Shown: positions 35,232 to 45,444, counted from the stretch's first letter. The stretch: 64,000 nt of DNA from Corynebacterium riegelii (GCF_016728505.1 NZ_CP068159.1:2356001-2420000), one strand, 5' to 3'. The notes: a model not told the origin generated them from the sequence alone. Numbers and translations are program-made.

Positions 35232-38057
35232 TTGGACTACATTTCCCGACATATTGGCCCGGACCAGGATGAGCAGCGCGAGCTGTTGGATGCGCTGGGG
35301 TATGACTCGCTTGACGCGTTGATCGCGGCGGCAGTGCCGTCCGGCATCTTGGCTGACAAGCCGCTGGATCTTCCTGCGGCGCTTTCGGAGTATGAGGCAC
35401 AGGACCGGCTGCGTGAGCTAGCCGGTAAGAATACTGTGCTTCGTGCTTTCTATGGTCAGGGCTTTTCCTCCACGTTGACCCCGCCGGTGATTCGCCGTGG
35501 TGTTGTGGAGGATGCGGGCTGGTATACCGCCTATACCCCGTATCAGGCGGAGATCTCCCAGGGCCGCCTGGAGGCTCTTTTGAACTTCCAGACCATGGTG
35601 CAGGACCTGACTGGGTTGGATATTGCGAATGCTTCGCTTTTGGACGAAGCGTCTGCCGCCGCCGAAGCCGTCGGCCTAATGTCTCGCGCTGTGAAGAAGG
35701 GCCGCCGGGTGCTGCTGGATTCTCGCCTGCACCCGCAGGTGATCAAGGTGACCACTGAGCGCGCTCGCGCCATTGACCTGGAGGTTGAGGTCACCGATCT
35801 AACCCAGGGTGTGGTTGGTGAAGACCTGGTTGGCGCAGTGCTTGCGTACCCGGGCACGGAGGGCGACATTGTTGACCCGCGTCCGGTGATTGAGGCAATC
35901 CATGAGCGTGGCGGCCTGGTTGCTGTGGACGCAGACATTCTGGCACTCACGCTGCTGGAGTCTCCAGGTGAGCTGGGTGCTGACATTGCCATTGGTTCGA
36001 CGCAGCGCTTCGGTGTGCCGTTGTTCTACGGTGGCCCGCACGCCGCATACATGGCAGTGCAGGCAAAGTTACAGCGTCAGCTTCCGGGCCGCCTGGTGGG
36101 TGTGTCTAAGGACGCGGAGGGCTACCCGGCGTACCGCTTGGCCTTGCAGACGCGTGAGCAGCACATTCGCCGTGAGCGCGCGACGTCCAACATTTGTACC
36201 GCGCAGGCGCTTTTGGCGGTCACTGCTTCGATGTACGCGGTCTACCACGGCCCTGAGGGGCTCAAGGAGATTGCACGCGAGGTGCACCAGCGTGCAGCTG
36301 ACTTCGCTACCGCACTTGAAAACGGCGGCGTGAAGGTGAAGCACGCACAGTTCTTTGACACCGTCGCCGTTGAAGTAGACAACGCGCAGGGTGTAGTGGA
36401 TGCGCTTGCAGAGGCTGGCTACCTGGTTCGCCCGATTGATGCGACCACCGTCGGAGTGTCCTTCGGTGAGGACACCACGGATGCAGACGTTGCAGCCCTT
36501 CTAGGTGGCTTTGGGGTGGACTCCCCCGTCACTGATTCCCCGGCGCGCCTGCCGGAGGCGCTTGAGCGCGCAACCGAGTTTCTCACGCACGTGACGTTTA
36601 ACAGCATCCACTCTGAGACCCAGATGATGCGCTACATCCGCACGCTGGGTGACAAGGACTTGGCGCTGGATCGCACGATGATCCCGCTTGGTTCCTGCAC
36701 GATGAAGCTCAACCCCACCGCGGGTCTTGAGGCAATCACGTGGCCTGGTTTTGCCAACGTCCACCCGTACACGCCGGATGCGTACACCACGGGTTGGCGT
36801 GAGCTGATCGATGAGATTCGTTCCTGGCTGGTGGAGATCACCGGCTACGCCGAGGTCAGCGTGCAGCCGAACTCTGGTGCAACCGGTGAGCTGGCGGGCC
36901 TTTTGGCTATCCGCGCCTACCACGTGGCAAACGGTGACACGGAGCGTGACATCTGCCTGATTCCGGCGTCTGCGCACGGTACTAATGCGGCGTCGGCGAC
37001 GTTGGCGAACCTGCGCGTGGTTGTGGTCAAGACTGCCGAAGACGGCTCTATCGACCTGGCTGATCTGGAAGAGAAACTGGATAAGTACGGCTCCCACGTT
37101 GCCGCCATCATGTTGACCTACCCGTCCACACACGGTGTGTACGAGGAAGACGTGCGCGTGGTGTGCGACAAGGTGCATGCGGCCGGCGGTCAGGTCTACA
37201 TCGACGGCGCGAACATGAACGCGCTGACTGGCATTGCCCGCCCGGGCGATTTCGGCGGCGACGTATCTCACCTGAACCTGCACAAGACCTTCACCATTCC
37301 GCACGGTGGTGGCGGCCCGGGTGTTGGCCCGATCGGCGTGGCGGAGCACCTCATTCCGTTCCTGCCGGGCGACCCGACGGATCCCGAAGACACCCGTGGC
37401 GTGCCGGTGGCATCCACGCTCTACGGCTCTGCGGGTGTGCTGCCGATTTCCTGGTCCTACATCGCCATGTCTGGTGCGGAGGGACTGCGCAGCGCCACGG
37501 CACACGCGGTGCTCAACGCCAACTACATTGCGCGTGAGCTCAATGACAGCTTCCCGGTGCTCTACACCGGCGCCAATGGCTTGGTTGGCCACGAGTGCAT
37601 CCTGGACCTGCGCGAGCTGACGGACCAGTCTGGCGTGACAGCAGCCGATGTGGCCAAGCGCCTGATTGATTACGGCTTCCACGCCCCCACCTTGGCGTTC
37701 CCGGTTGCGGGCACGCTGATGGTGGAGCCGACCGAGTCTGAGGACAAGGCTGAGCTGGATCGTTTCATTGCGGCGATGCGCTCCATCCGTGCGGAGATCC
37801 AGGAGATTATCGACGGTGCCGTGGAGTACGAGCGCTCTGTTATCCACAACGCGCCGTACACAGCGATCAGTGTGATCCGTGATGAGTGGCCGTACGAGTT
37901 CTCACGAGAGCAGGCCGCATACCCGGTGGATACGCTGGCGCGTTCCAAGTACTTCCCGCCGGTGCGCCGCATCGACGAGGCGTTCGGCGACCGTAACCTG
38001 CAGTGTGCGTGCCCGCCGCCGGAGGCGTTCGACATCGATTTGGATAAGGAGGATTAA
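35232..38057 (+). CDS. gcvP: Glycine dehydrogenase (decarboxylating), P-protein
   Basis: P-protein of the glycine cleavage system. It decarboxylates glycine and passes the aminomethyl group to lipoyl-GcvH. About 941 residues with fused N- and C-terminal halves (YISRHIGP start; PLGSCTMKLNP). The PLP lysine is in HLNLHKTFTIPHGGGGPG, with VGHECILDLR near the end. TTG 35232 is preferred because AAGGAG lies 6 bases before it and the protein then begins LDYISRHIGPD. ATG 35190 is in frame but lacks a site. It heads the gcvP-gcvT-gcvH operon. Confidence 0.95.
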   Translation: MDYISRHIGPDQDEQRELLDALGYDSLDALIAAAVPSGILADKPLDLPAALSEYEAQDRLRELAGKNTVLRAFYGQGFSSTLTPPVIRRGVVEDAGWYTAYTPYQAEISQGRLEALLNFQTMVQDLTGLDIANASLLDEASAAAEAVGLMSRAVKKGRRVLLDSRLHPQVIKVTTERARAIDLEVEVTDLTQGVVGEDLVGAVLAYPGTEGDIVDPRPVIEAIHERGGLVAVDADILALTLLESPGELGADIAIGSTQRFGVPLFYGGPHAAYMAVQAKLQRQLPGRLVGVSKDAEGYPAYRLALQTREQHIRRERATSNICTAQALLAVTASMYAVYHGPEGLKEIAREVHQRAADFATALENGGVKVKHAQFFDTVAVEVDNAQGVVDALAEAGYLVRPIDATTVGVSFGEDTTDADVAALLGGFGVDSPVTDSPARLPEALERATEFLTHVTFNSIHSETQMMRYIRTLGDKDLALDRTMIPLGSCTMKLNPTAGLEAITWPGFANVHPYTPDAYTTGWRELIDEIRSWLVEITGYAEVSVQPNSGATGELAGLLAIRAYHVANGDTERDICLIPASAHGTNAASATLANLRVVVVKTAEDGSIDLADLEEKLDKYGSHVAAIMLTYPSTHGVYEEDVRVVCDKVHAAGGQVYIDGANMNALTGIARPGDFGGDVSHLNLHKTFTIPHGGGGPGVGPIGVAEHLIPFLPGDPTDPEDTRGVPVASTLYGSAGVLPISWSYIAMSGAEGLRSATAHAVLNANYIARELNDSFPVLYTGANGLVGHECILDLRELTDQSGVTAADVAKRLIDYGFHAPTLAFPVAGTLMVEPTESEDKAELDRFIAAMRSIRAEIQEIIDGAVEYERSVIHNAPYTAISVIRDEWPYEFSREQAAYPVDTLARSKYFPPVRRIDEAFGDRNLQCACPPPEAFDIDLDKED

Positions 38058-38059
38058 CC

Positions 38060-39145
38060 ATGGCACAGACCCCGCTTCACGCCACGCACGAGAAGCTTGG
38101 CGCTACGTTTACTGATTTCGGTGGCTGGGAGATGCCGCTGAAGTACGGCAATGAGTTGGATGAGCACAGGGCCGTACGCAATGGCGTTGGCATCTTTGAT
38201 CTTTCCCACATGGGTGAGATCAACGTCCAGGGCCCGGATGCTGGTGCGTTTTTGGACTACGCCCTGATTTCCACCATGAGCACGCTCAAGGACGGCAAGG
38301 CGAAGTACTCGATGATTGTCAACGCTGACGGCGGGATCATCGATGACTTGATTACCTACAAGTTCAGCGACAACCACTTCATGGTTGTGCCAAACGCCGC
38401 GAACACCCCTGCGGTGTGGGAGGCGTTCCAGGCCCGCGCGGAGGGCTTTGACGTGCAGCTGAGCAACAACACTGATCAGTTCGGTCTGGTCGCTGTGCAG
38501 GGCCCGGGTTCGCTTGAGGTGATCAAGGGCCAGCTTGAACATGACCCAACGGACTTGCCTTACTACTCCGGCGCGTGGAACACGCTGCGCGCAAACGGCG
38601 AAGAGGTTGAGGTCTTCGTTGCCCGTACCGGCTACACCGGTGAGGACGGCTTTGAGCTGTTCTGCTCCAGCGAAGACGCTCAGAAGGTGTGGGACGCCGT
38701 GATTGACCACGGCACGCCGTGTGGGTTGGCGTCGCGTGACTCGTTGCGTTTGGAAGCATCCATGCCCCTGTACGGCCATGAGCTGTCCACCGAGATCACC
38801 CCCGTTGAGGCGGGTATGGGCCGCGCGTTTGCGAAGAAGGAGGCTGACTTCGTGGGCAAGGACGCGCTCACCGGCCGCGAGCCGAGCGTGGTCATCGCTG
38901 GGCTTACTTCTGAACAGCGCCGCGCAGCCCGCGAAGGCTCCGAGATCTTCCTGCCAGGTACGGAAGACAAGATCGGCGTGGTTACTTCTGGCCAGCCTTC
39001 ACCAACATTGGGCCACCCGGTTGCTCTTGCACACGTGCAGCCTGAGCATGCGGAAATTGGCACCGATGTTGAAATTGATATCCGCGGGAAGCGTTACCCG
39101 TTTACCATTAGTGCAACCCCCTTCTACAAGCGAAAGGACGCTTAA
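38060..39145 (+). CDS. gcvT: Aminomethyltransferase, T-protein
   Basis: T-protein transfers the methylene unit from GcvH to tetrahydrofolate and releases ammonia. 361 residues: PLHATHEKLGATFTDFGGWEMPLKYG, FDLSHMGEI with the folate-binding Asp region in the later CGLASRDSLRLEASMPLYGHEL block, and a C-terminal TSGQPSPTLGHPVALAHV. AAGGAGG precedes the ATG, which lies 2 bases after the gcvP stop. Confidence 0.96.
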   Translation: MAQTPLHATHEKLGATFTDFGGWEMPLKYGNELDEHRAVRNGVGIFDLSHMGEINVQGPDAGAFLDYALISTMSTLKDGKAKYSMIVNADGGIIDDLITYKFSDNHFMVVPNAANTPAVWEAFQARAEGFDVQLSNNTDQFGLVAVQGPGSLEVIKGQLEHDPTDLPYYSGAWNTLRANGEEVEVFVARTGYTGEDGFELFCSSEDAQKVWDAVIDHGTPCGLASRDSLRLEASMPLYGHELSTEITPVEAGMGRAFAKKEADFVGKDALTGREPSVVIAGLTSEQRRAAREGSEIFLPGTEDKIGVVTSGQPSPTLGHPVALAHVQPEHAEIGTDVEIDIRGKRYPFTISATPFYKRKDA

Positions 39146-39148
39146 GTC

Positions 39149-39535
39149 ATGGCTCTGAACCCTGATTTCTACTACTCCGAGGACCACGAGTGGATCAACG
39201 CCACCCCGGACACCGCTGTGGGCGCGACCGTGCGCGTTGGCATCACTGACGTTGCTGCTGACCGCCTGGGCGAGGTTGTCTTCGCTGAACTGCCGGCTGT
39301 GGGCGACACTGTGACCGCTGGTGAGACCTGTGGTGAGATCGAGTCCACCAAGAGCGTGTCCGATCTCTACTCCCCCGTCACCGGTACCGTCACCGCGGTT
39401 AACGAGGACATCGATGGCGCGTACGAGACCATCAACAATGACCCCTACGGCGAAGGCTGGCTGTTTGAGGTCCAGGTGGAAGAGGTTGGAGAGCTGATGA
39501 CTGCAGACGAGTACGCTGCAGCCAACGGCGTCTAA
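39149..39535 (+). CDS. gcvH: Glycine cleavage system H-protein
   Basis: Lipoylated shuttle protein, 128 residues: YSEDHEWINATPDTAVGATVRVGITDVAADRLGEVVFAELP, with the lipoyl lysine in GEIESTKSVSDLYSPVTG (near residue 65) and NDDPYGEGWLF-like NNDPYGEGWLFEV. It starts 3 bases after gcvT. The octanoyl/lipoyl enzymes LipB and LipA, which modify it, are encoded about 1.2 kb downstream on the same strand. Confidence 0.97.
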   Translation: MALNPDFYYSEDHEWINATPDTAVGATVRVGITDVAADRLGEVVFAELPAVGDTVTAGETCGEIESTKSVSDLYSPVTGTVTAVNEDIDGAYETINNDPYGEGWLFEVQVEEVGELMTADEYAAANGV

Positions 39536-39539
39536 GTTG

Positions 39540-40469
39540 TTATTCGGCGGTGGGGTGTATTGCCGCCGCCGCAACAACAGCATCTTCCCAAGGCATTCCG
39601 GTGGTTTTGAATACCACTCGCCCGGGTGCTTTTGTGAAATCGGTGCTGGATGTTACCGCCTCCTGAAGGCTCACCAGCGCCGATTTTTCAATGAATCCTT
39701 CTGCGATCGCTTGCACGACATCTCCAGCTTCACGCATAGCCACGGCCACATCTTCAACAATTACCGTCGCCCCCTCGAAGACGTCACCTGCCAGCTCACG
39801 CGTGTCAGGAGTATGCGCACCCATGGCAACCACAATGGCGTCTTCTCGCAAATCTGATGCTTGAACAATTGGTTCTGTTGCACTCGTTGCCGTAATCACA
39901 AGTTCGGCAGCGTTCACGGCAGCTGAGGCTTCCTCGCTGCCGCTTTCACACCAGTGCAGCGAGGCATCTTCAGGGCGCGAGCGCCCGATATACGTCACGT
40001 TTACTTCGCGGATTCCGTCTAAGACGTCTCGCAATGTCGCCTCGTGGTGGCGTGCTTGCAACCCGGTGCCGAAAATAACCGCTGACAGCGGCTCTGAGGA
40101 CTCCACCAAAAGGTTACGTACGCCTGCAATGGATACCGCCGGTGTGCGCAGTGCAGTCAACGCTGCGCCATCGATGGTTGCTACGGGAGCCATCGACGTT
40201 GCGTCGAATAGCAGGTAGGCCCCCTGGATCAGAGGAATGTCTCTGGCAGCAGCGTCATCGGCAAGCGAAAGCACCTTGATGCCGAAATAGTCTGTGACGG
40301 TCGATGGCATCAGCAGGAGTTGCCCGCCGGAGACGTCGTAACGCGTGCGCGGAAGGTCCATAGCCGGGTCGAATCCAGCGTTGAGCGCTTCAATCAAGGC
40401 ATCCACCGCTTGGGCTGGTCGCACGCGGCGAAAGAGCTCCTCCCCACTGATGTATGCAATTGAACTCAT
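39540..40469 (-). CDS. Ornithine cyclodeaminase / mu-crystallin family protein
   Basis: 309 residues. The N-terminal part is ISGEELFRRVRPAQAVDALIEALNAG, then RTRYDVSGGQLLLMPS and the KVLSLADD lysine region. The NAD-binding Rossmann part is LSAVIFGTGLQARHHEATLRDV, with AMGAHTPDTRELAG typical of the family. The reaction could be ornithine cyclodeamination, ketimine reduction or alanine dehydrogenation. Its ATG overlaps the TGA of a decayed oxidase remnant (ATGA), so it was once translationally coupled to that gene. Confidence 0.88.
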   Translation of the reverse strand: MSSIAYISGEELFRRVRPAQAVDALIEALNAGFDPAMDLPRTRYDVSGGQLLLMPSTVTDYFGIKVLSLADDAAARDIPLIQGAYLLFDATSMAPVATIDGAALTALRTPAVSIAGVRNLLVESSEPLSAVIFGTGLQARHHEATLRDVLDGIREVNVTYIGRSRPEDASLHWCESGSEEASAAVNAAELVITATSATEPIVQASDLREDAIVVAMGAHTPDTRELAGDVFEGATVIVEDVAVAMREAGDVVQAIAEGFIEKSALVSLQEAVTSSTDFTKAPGRVVFKTTGMPWEDAVVAAAAIHPTAE

Positions 40470-40705
40470 AGCATTTTTCCCTTCCTCCGAAGAATCTCAG
40501 CGACGATTTCTGCCGTGTGCAAAGCTTGTACTCCGGTTCCCTGCTGAACATGGGTCCTGCAGGAAAAACCGTCTGCAATAACAATGCCACCTTCCTTGAA
40601 AGTACGTGCCCTACAAGAAGGGCTTCGGCAATGTCATTCGCTTGTTGCCCACCACATCCGAAACCACACCCCTGCGGCATCGTAGGCCGCTGCGTGCAAT
40701 GAACT
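40466..40705 (-). pseudogene. C-terminal remnant of an FAD/Fe-S oxidase, two frameshifts
   Basis: Reading the minus strand through three frames gives HAAAYDAAG / CGFGCGGQQANDIAEALLVG / ARTFKEGGIVIADGFSCRTHVQQGTGVQALHTAEIVAEILRRKG-stop. This matches the end of YdiJ/GlpC-like FAD-binding and Fe-S oxidases (Gly-Cys-Cys-Gly-like block, then ADGFSCRTQ). The shifts fall near a GGGG run (about 40670) and near 40610. Everything upstream has been replaced by the lipB promoter. It marks a gene lost by deletion and decay. Confidence 0.7.
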
Positions 40706-40721
40706 GATTACACTTTCATCC

Positions 40722-41507
40722 ATGACTGCCCCCCGCGATCCGTTTTTTCCGGCCGATAAGTCCATTCGCGCCTCCAGCGCGCCGATTGAGGTGCGCAGGC
40801 TGGGCGTGGTGGATTATCGCGAAACGTGGACGCTGCAGGCTGATTTGGCTGCGAAGCGCGCCGCAGATGAGGTGCCGGATACGTTTTTGGTGCTAGAGCA
40901 TCCGTCGACGTTTACGGCCGGAAAGCGCACGCAGCCGGAGGATATGCCGGATCCGTCGTATCCAGTACCGGTGGTCACTGTGGATCGCGGTGGGCGTATT
41001 ACGTGGCATGGGGAGGGCCAGCTGGTTGTCTACCCCATTGTCAAGCTTGCTGAGCCGGTGGATGTGGTTGATTACGTCCGCAGGCTTGAAGAGGCCATCA
41101 TTGAGGCCGTCCGCAAGGCCGGTGTGCACACGGCTGGGCGTATTGATGGCCGCTCCGGGGTGTGGGTGCCCGCAACAACAAAGGCGGCGGATCCGGCTGC
41201 CCCGACACGGGACCGGAAGGTTGCAGCACTTGGTATCCGCATCACGCGTGGGGTGACCATGCACGGGCTGAGCCTGAATTGCGACAACACGCTTGAGCAC
41301 TACAACCACATCGTGGCCTGCGGTATTGATGACGCAGATGTGACCACGATGAGCCTTGAGCTTGGCCGTGACGTCACCCCGTCTTCGATGGAGCCTTTGC
41401 TTATCGACGCTTTAACTCGCGCCCTCGCCGGCGACCTCGTCGTCGCTGACCACTCGTTTGGGTCTGCCCCTGACCCGTCGAAAGGTTTGCGAAAACGTCA
41501 CTCTTGA
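40722..41507 (+). CDS. lipB: Lipoyl(octanoyl) transferase
   Basis: Moves octanoate from acyl carrier protein to the lipoyl lysines of SucB and GcvH. 261 residues with [35 protein letters not shown], the catalytic Lys in [22 protein letters not shown] and the acyl-carrying Cys in [15 protein letters not shown] box (40709-40714) 7 bases before the ATG indicates a leaderless start. lipA follows after 22 bases. Confidence 0.95.
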   Translation: MTAPRDPFFPADKSIRASSAPIEVRRLGVVDYRETWTLQADLAAKRAADEVPDTFLVLEHPSTFTAGKRTQPEDMPDPSYPVPVVTVDRGGRITWHGEGQLVVYPIVKLAEPVDVVDYVRRLEEAIIEAVRKAGVHTAGRIDGRSGVWVPATTKAADPAAPTRDRKVAALGIRITRGVTMHGLSLNCDNTLEHYNHIVACGIDDADVTTMSLELGRDVTPSSMEPLLIDALTRALAGDLVVADHSFGSAPDPSKGLRKRHS

Positions 41508-41529
41508 CACATCCACTACAGTCGGGGAC

Positions 41530-42573
41530 GTGACTGTAGCACCTGAAGGTAGAAAAATGTTGCGCATTGAGAAACGAAATGCGCAGACCCCTATTGAAAC
41601 GAAACCGCGTTGGATCCGTAACGCTGTAAAAACCGGTCCTGAGTATGAGGACATGAAGCAGAAGGTCAAGGGCGCCTCACTGCACACGGTGTGCCAGGAG
41701 GCTGGCTGCCCCAATATTCATGAGTGCTGGGAATCCCGTGAGGCGACGTTCTTGATCGGTGGCGCGAATTGCTCGCGGCGCTGTGATTTTTGCCAGATTA
41801 ACTCCGCAAAACCAGAACCGTTAGACCGCGGTGAGCCGTTGCGTGTAGCCGAGTCCGTGCGTGAGATGAATCTGAATTACTCCACGATTACGGGCGTGAC
41901 TCGTGATGACTTAGAGGATGAGGGCGCTTGGCTCTACGCAGAGGTTGTGCGCAAGATTCATGAGCTCAACCCGCACACCGGTGTGGAAAACCTCACCCCG
42001 GATTTCTCCGGTAAGCCGGATCTTCTGCAGGAAGTGTTTGAGGCTCGCCCTGAGGTGTTCGCTCACAACTTGGAGACGGTGCCGCGTATTTTTAAGCGCA
42101 TCCGCCCGGCGTTCCGTTATGAGCGTTCCTTAGACGTAATCCGCCAGGCTCGTGACTTTGGCCTGATCACCAAGTCCAACCTGATTCTGGGTATGGGTGA
42201 AACACGTGAGGAGGTTATGGAGGCACTGCAGGACCTGGTTGATGCTGGCTGTGACATCATCACGATTACCCAGTATCTGCGCCCGGGCCCCATGTACCAC
42301 CCGATTGAGCGTTGGGTAAAGCCTGAGGAGTTCATCGAATACCGCGATGCTGCCTACGAGATGGGCTTTGGCGCTGTTATGTCCGGCCCGCTGGTGCGTT
42401 CCTCGTACCGCGCAGGCAAGCTCTACGTAGAAGCAATGGAGCACCGAGGGCTTGAACTGCCGGAGAATTTGAAGCACTTGGCGGAGACGTCGCAAGGCGA
42501 AACTGCTCAAGAAGCCTCGACCCTGCTGGCGAAGTACGGGGAGAGCAAAGAGCACCCGGTGACCACCCGCTAA
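41530..42573 (+). CDS. lipA: Lipoyl synthase
   Basis: Radical SAM enzyme inserting two sulfurs into octanoyl groups. 347 residues. The auxiliary cluster motif is [12 protein letters not shown], and the radical SAM cluster motif [10 protein letters not shown] (CX3CX2C). TPDFSGKPD and GLMLGMGE-like [12 protein letters not shown] follow. The C-terminal serine ligand is in [14 protein letters not shown] 41530 ([11 protein letters not shown]) is chosen by similarity to other corynebacterial LipA proteins; the frame extends further upstream inside lipB. Confidence 0.95.
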   Translation: MTVAPEGRKMLRIEKRNAQTPIETKPRWIRNAVKTGPEYEDMKQKVKGASLHTVCQEAGCPNIHECWESREATFLIGGANCSRRCDFCQINSAKPEPLDRGEPLRVAESVREMNLNYSTITGVTRDDLEDEGAWLYAEVVRKIHELNPHTGVENLTPDFSGKPDLLQEVFEARPEVFAHNLETVPRIFKRIRPAFRYERSLDVIRQARDFGLITKSNLILGMGETREEVMEALQDLVDAGCDIITITQYLRPGPMYHPIERWVKPEEFIEYRDAAYEMGFGAVMSGPLVRSSYRAGKLYVEAMEHRGLELPENLKHLAETSQGETAQEASTLLAKYGESKEHPVTTR

Positions 42574-42574
42574 C

Positions 42575-43372
42575 ATGAGTCGCATGGCTAAAGAGGATTC
42601 GAAGGCTGCTGCTAAGGCAGCCAAGAAAGAAGCTCGCGCCGCGAAGCGCGCGAAAGGCAAGCAGACGCGTGGGCAGTTGATCCAAGCGTTCAACATCCAG
42701 CGCAAGCGGGATAAGTTGCTGATCCCGATCATGCTTGCGTGTGTGTTTGGTGTAGCGCTTGCGTTCTTCCTCCTTGGCTTGCTGTGGAACGGCCAGTGGT
42801 ACATGCTGGTGCTGGGCCTGCTGCTCGGCGTGGTGCTGGCCATGTTCGTGTTCTCCCGTCGCCTTGAGGCCTCGATGTATGACGAGGTTGGTGACACCCC
42901 TGGTGCTGCCGGTTGGACGCTGGAGAACATGCGCAACACCATGGGCATTGTCTGGCTGACCCAGACGGGCGTGCAGGCAAACACGCACATGGACACGGTG
43001 CACCGCGTGGTGGGCAACCCCGGCGTGGTGCTGGTGGGTGAAGGCAACCCGAATCGCCTGAAATCTCTGATGGCGAAGGAGCACAGGCGCGTGGACCGTC
43101 TGCTTGCCGGTGTACCTATTTATGAGGTGTATGCCGGTGAGGGCGAGAACCAGGTGCGCGTGCGTGATTTGCAGAAGCACCTGCTGAAGCTGCCGAAGAA
43201 CTACCAGAAGAATGACGTGTACGGGCTGGCTGCAAAGCTGGATGCGATGGATGCGCGTACCCGTGGCGGCAATATGCCGGGCTTGCCGGGTGGTCCGTTG
43301 CCTCGTCAAGCACAGAACATGGCGGGTATGAACCGCAAGATGCGTCGTATGCAGGAGCGCAAGGGCCGGTAA
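42575..43372 (+). CDS. DUF4191 domain-containing membrane protein
   Basis: 265 residues. A lysine/alanine-rich N-terminus is followed by two membrane helices (about 51-70 and 75-92). A soluble domain contains RRLEASMYDEVGDTPGAAGWTLENMRNTMGIVWLTQ and RVVGNPGVVLVGEGNPNRLKSLMAKEHRRVDRL. The family always follows lipA in corynebacteria and mycobacteria, but its function is unknown. The start could be ATG 42575 or ATG 42584. A terminator follows at 43432. Confidence 0.87.
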   Translation: MSRMAKEDSKAAAKAAKKEARAAKRAKGKQTRGQLIQAFNIQRKRDKLLIPIMLACVFGVALAFFLLGLLWNGQWYMLVLGLLLGVVLAMFVFSRRLEASMYDEVGDTPGAAGWTLENMRNTMGIVWLTQTGVQANTHMDTVHRVVGNPGVVLVGEGNPNRLKSLMAKEHRRVDRLLAGVPIYEVYAGEGENQVRVRDLQKHLLKLPKNYQKNDVYGLAAKLDAMDARTRGGNMPGLPGGPLPRQAQNMAGMNRKMRRMQERKGR

Positions 43373-43431
43373 AAATACCCGCTGTGAGCCGTCATGGCCG
43401 TCATGGCTACTGACTCCCGCATTACTTTCGC

Positions 43432-43468
43432 CGCCGAGGCCAACACTGCGTTGCGCCTCGGCGTTTTA
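43432..43468 (+). terminator. Terminator after the lipB-lipA-DUF4191 unit
   Basis: CGCCGAGGC (43432-43440) and GCCTCGGCG (43455-43463) form a 9-bp perfect stem followed by TTTTAA. It is situated between convergent genes. Confidence 0.88.
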
Positions 43469-43503
43469 ATGCTGTCTGCAGGCGCGGCAGCGCCAATTAA
43501 CCC

Positions 43504-43926
43504 CTAGAGCCTGATCACGGTGGTGTTGGTTGCGCGATCGTGCATGCCGCGCCCGTCAGCGTCGACAAGAGCCGCGGGCAAAATGAAACCTGTCAAGATG
43601 GTGCGTACCGCAGCCCGCCAGAAGCCCACGGGTGCCTCCGCATCGACGCGGGCTACCCCCATGCCCAGCACCATCATCCCCGGGGTACGGGCGAAGAGCC
43701 AGCCAAACAGAATCCCCATGGCTATCCACAACAAGTAGGTCAGCGTGGCCCTGTCCCCAAGCGCGTCGGTTTGGGTGACCGCAAAGCTTGCAATGGCAAG
43801 ACAGATCAGCCAATCGATCAAAACCGCCACCATGCGTCGCATCACGGACGCCTGTGAGCCAGAGCCGGTTTTCGGCATACCCAAAAATTCACCCGGATAT
43901 GAGGGCACCGCGTCATCTTCGTACAT
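43504..43926 (-). CDS. RDD family membrane protein
   Basis: 140 residues with three hydrophobic helices. The RDD hallmarks are present: [20 protein letters not shown] (Arg and Asp in helix 1), [17 protein letters not shown] and [11 protein letters not shown]. Function unknown; some family members are channels or exchangers. Position next to glnA is the same in C. glutamicum (cg2425). ATG 43926 lies 70 bases from the divergent glnA start. Confidence 0.88.
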   Translation of the reverse strand: MYEDDAVPSYPGEFLGMPKTGSGSQASVMRRMVAVLIDWLICLAIASFAVTQTDALGDRATLTYLLWIAMGILFGWLFARTPGMMVLGMGVARVDAEAPVGFWRAAVRTILTGFILPAALVDADGRGMHDRATNTTVIRL

Positions 43927-43996
43927 GTCTCACACCCTAGCTGGCCGCCTTTTGTCTAAAATTGATAGCACTGTTTTACATCTGAAGGAGACACAC

Positions 43997-45433
43997 GTGG
44001 GCTTCGAAAACATCGAAGACGTTCAAAAATTCATCCGCGACGAAGAAGTCGAGTTCATCGATGTTAGATTCACCGATGTTCCGGGAATCGAGCACCACTT
44101 CTCCATCCCCGCCTCCATGTTTGATGAAGATGTGATGGAGGAAGGCCTCGCATTCGACGGCTCTTCAATCCGTGGTTTCACCACCATCGAAGAATCCGAC
44201 ATGACGCTGATGCCGGATCTGGCAACGGCACGCCTGGACCTGTTCCGTGCGTCGAAGACGCTGAACATGAAGTTCTTTGTCAATGACCCATTCACGCACG
44301 AGGCGTTCTCGCGCGACCCGCGCAACGTGGCAAAGAAGGCCGAGGAGTACCTAGCATCCACCGGCATTGCAGATACCTGCAGCTTCGGCGCTGAGGCAGA
44401 GTTCTACCTCTTCGACAACATCCGCTATGAGGTTGAGGGCAACCGCGCCTTCTACGAAATCGATGCCGAAGAGGGCTGGTGGAACCGTGGCAACGAGGTT
44501 GAGCCAGACGGCGGCCCGAACCTGGGCTACAAGAACCGCTGGAAGGGCGGCTACTTCCCTGTCCCGCCGCACGACAAGACGGTGGAAGTGCGCGACGCGA
44601 TGGTGCACAACCTGGCCAAGAGCGGCTTCAACATCGAGCGTTTCCACCGTGAGGTGGGCAACGGTGGCCAGCAGGAGATCAACTACCGCTTCAACACGCT
44701 GCTGCACGCGGCCGATGACCTGCAGGACTTCAAATACATTGTGAAGAACACCGCTACGCAGTTTGGCAAGACGGCAACGTTTATGCCCAAGCCGCTGGCT
44801 GGTGACAACGGCTCGGGCATGCACGCCCACCAGTCTTTGTGGAAGGACGGGGAGCCGCTGTTTTATGACGAGTCGGGTTACGGCGGCCTCTCCGACATCG
44901 CGCGCTGGTACATCGGCGGCATCCTGGAGCACGCCGGTGCAGTGTTGGCGTTTACCAACCCGACGCTGAACTCGTATCATCGTCTGGTGCCGGGCTTTGA
45001 GGCGCCGATCAACCTGGTGTACTCCCAGCGCAACCGCTCCGCGGCGATCCGTATCCCGATCACGGGCACGAACCCGAAGGCCAAGCGCATTGAGTTCCGC
45101 GCCCCGGACCCGAGCGGCAACCCGTACTTCGGCTTCGCAGCGATGATGCTCGCTGGCCTGGACGGCATTAAGAACCGTATTGAGCCGCACGCACCGGTGG
45201 ACAAGGACCTCTACGAGCTGCCGCCGGAGGAGGCCAAGGACATCCCGCAGGCACCGACCTCGCTGGAGGCATCCCTGGCCGCGCTAGAGGCGGACCACGA
45301 CTTCCTCACCGAGGGCGACGTGTTTACCGAAGACCTCATTGAGACCTACATCCGTTTGAAGGTTGACAATGAGATCGCCCCGGCGCGCCTGCGCCCGACT
45401 CCGCTGGAGTTCGAGCTCTACTTCGACTGCTAG
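43997..45433 (+). CDS. glnA: Glutamine synthetase type I (adenylylated)
   Basis: Main ammonium-assimilating enzyme, about 478 residues. The start is GTG 43997 with GAAGGAGA upstream. Motifs include [13 protein letters not shown], the ATP region [52 protein letters not shown] and the adenylylation tyrosine (Tyr406 in [10 protein letters not shown]). GlnE, which would modify it, is encoded in this window (57772-60714). A TAAAAT -10 box lies at 43957-43962. An AmtR-like half-palindrome (CTA-N6-ATAG) overlaps it but is not a full match. Confidence 0.96.
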   Translation: MGFENIEDVQKFIRDEEVEFIDVRFTDVPGIEHHFSIPASMFDEDVMEEGLAFDGSSIRGFTTIEESDMTLMPDLATARLDLFRASKTLNMKFFVNDPFTHEAFSRDPRNVAKKAEEYLASTGIADTCSFGAEAEFYLFDNIRYEVEGNRAFYEIDAEEGWWNRGNEVEPDGGPNLGYKNRWKGGYFPVPPHDKTVEVRDAMVHNLAKSGFNIERFHREVGNGGQQEINYRFNTLLHAADDLQDFKYIVKNTATQFGKTATFMPKPLAGDNGSGMHAHQSLWKDGEPLFYDESGYGGLSDIARWYIGGILEHAGAVLAFTNPTLNSYHRLVPGFEAPINLVYSQRNRSAAIRIPITGTNPKAKRIEFRAPDPSGNPYFGFAAMMLAGLDGIKNRIEPHAPVDKDLYELPPEEAKDIPQAPTSLEASLAALEADHDFLTEGDVFTEDLIETYIRLKVDNEIAPARLRPTPLEFELYFDC

Positions 45434-45444
45434 AGCACTCGATG

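Noticed and set aside
40259-40280. Variant of the dispersed motif (ATCGGCAAGCGAAAG), also at 50268
   Set aside because: Both encode LeuSerLeuAlaAsp on the opposite strand and differ at key bases, so they may be coding coincidence.
43954-43972. Possible AmtR site at the glnA promoter
   Set aside because: The CTA-N6-ATAG word is one base short of the usual spacing and lacks flanking matches; mentioned only under glnA.
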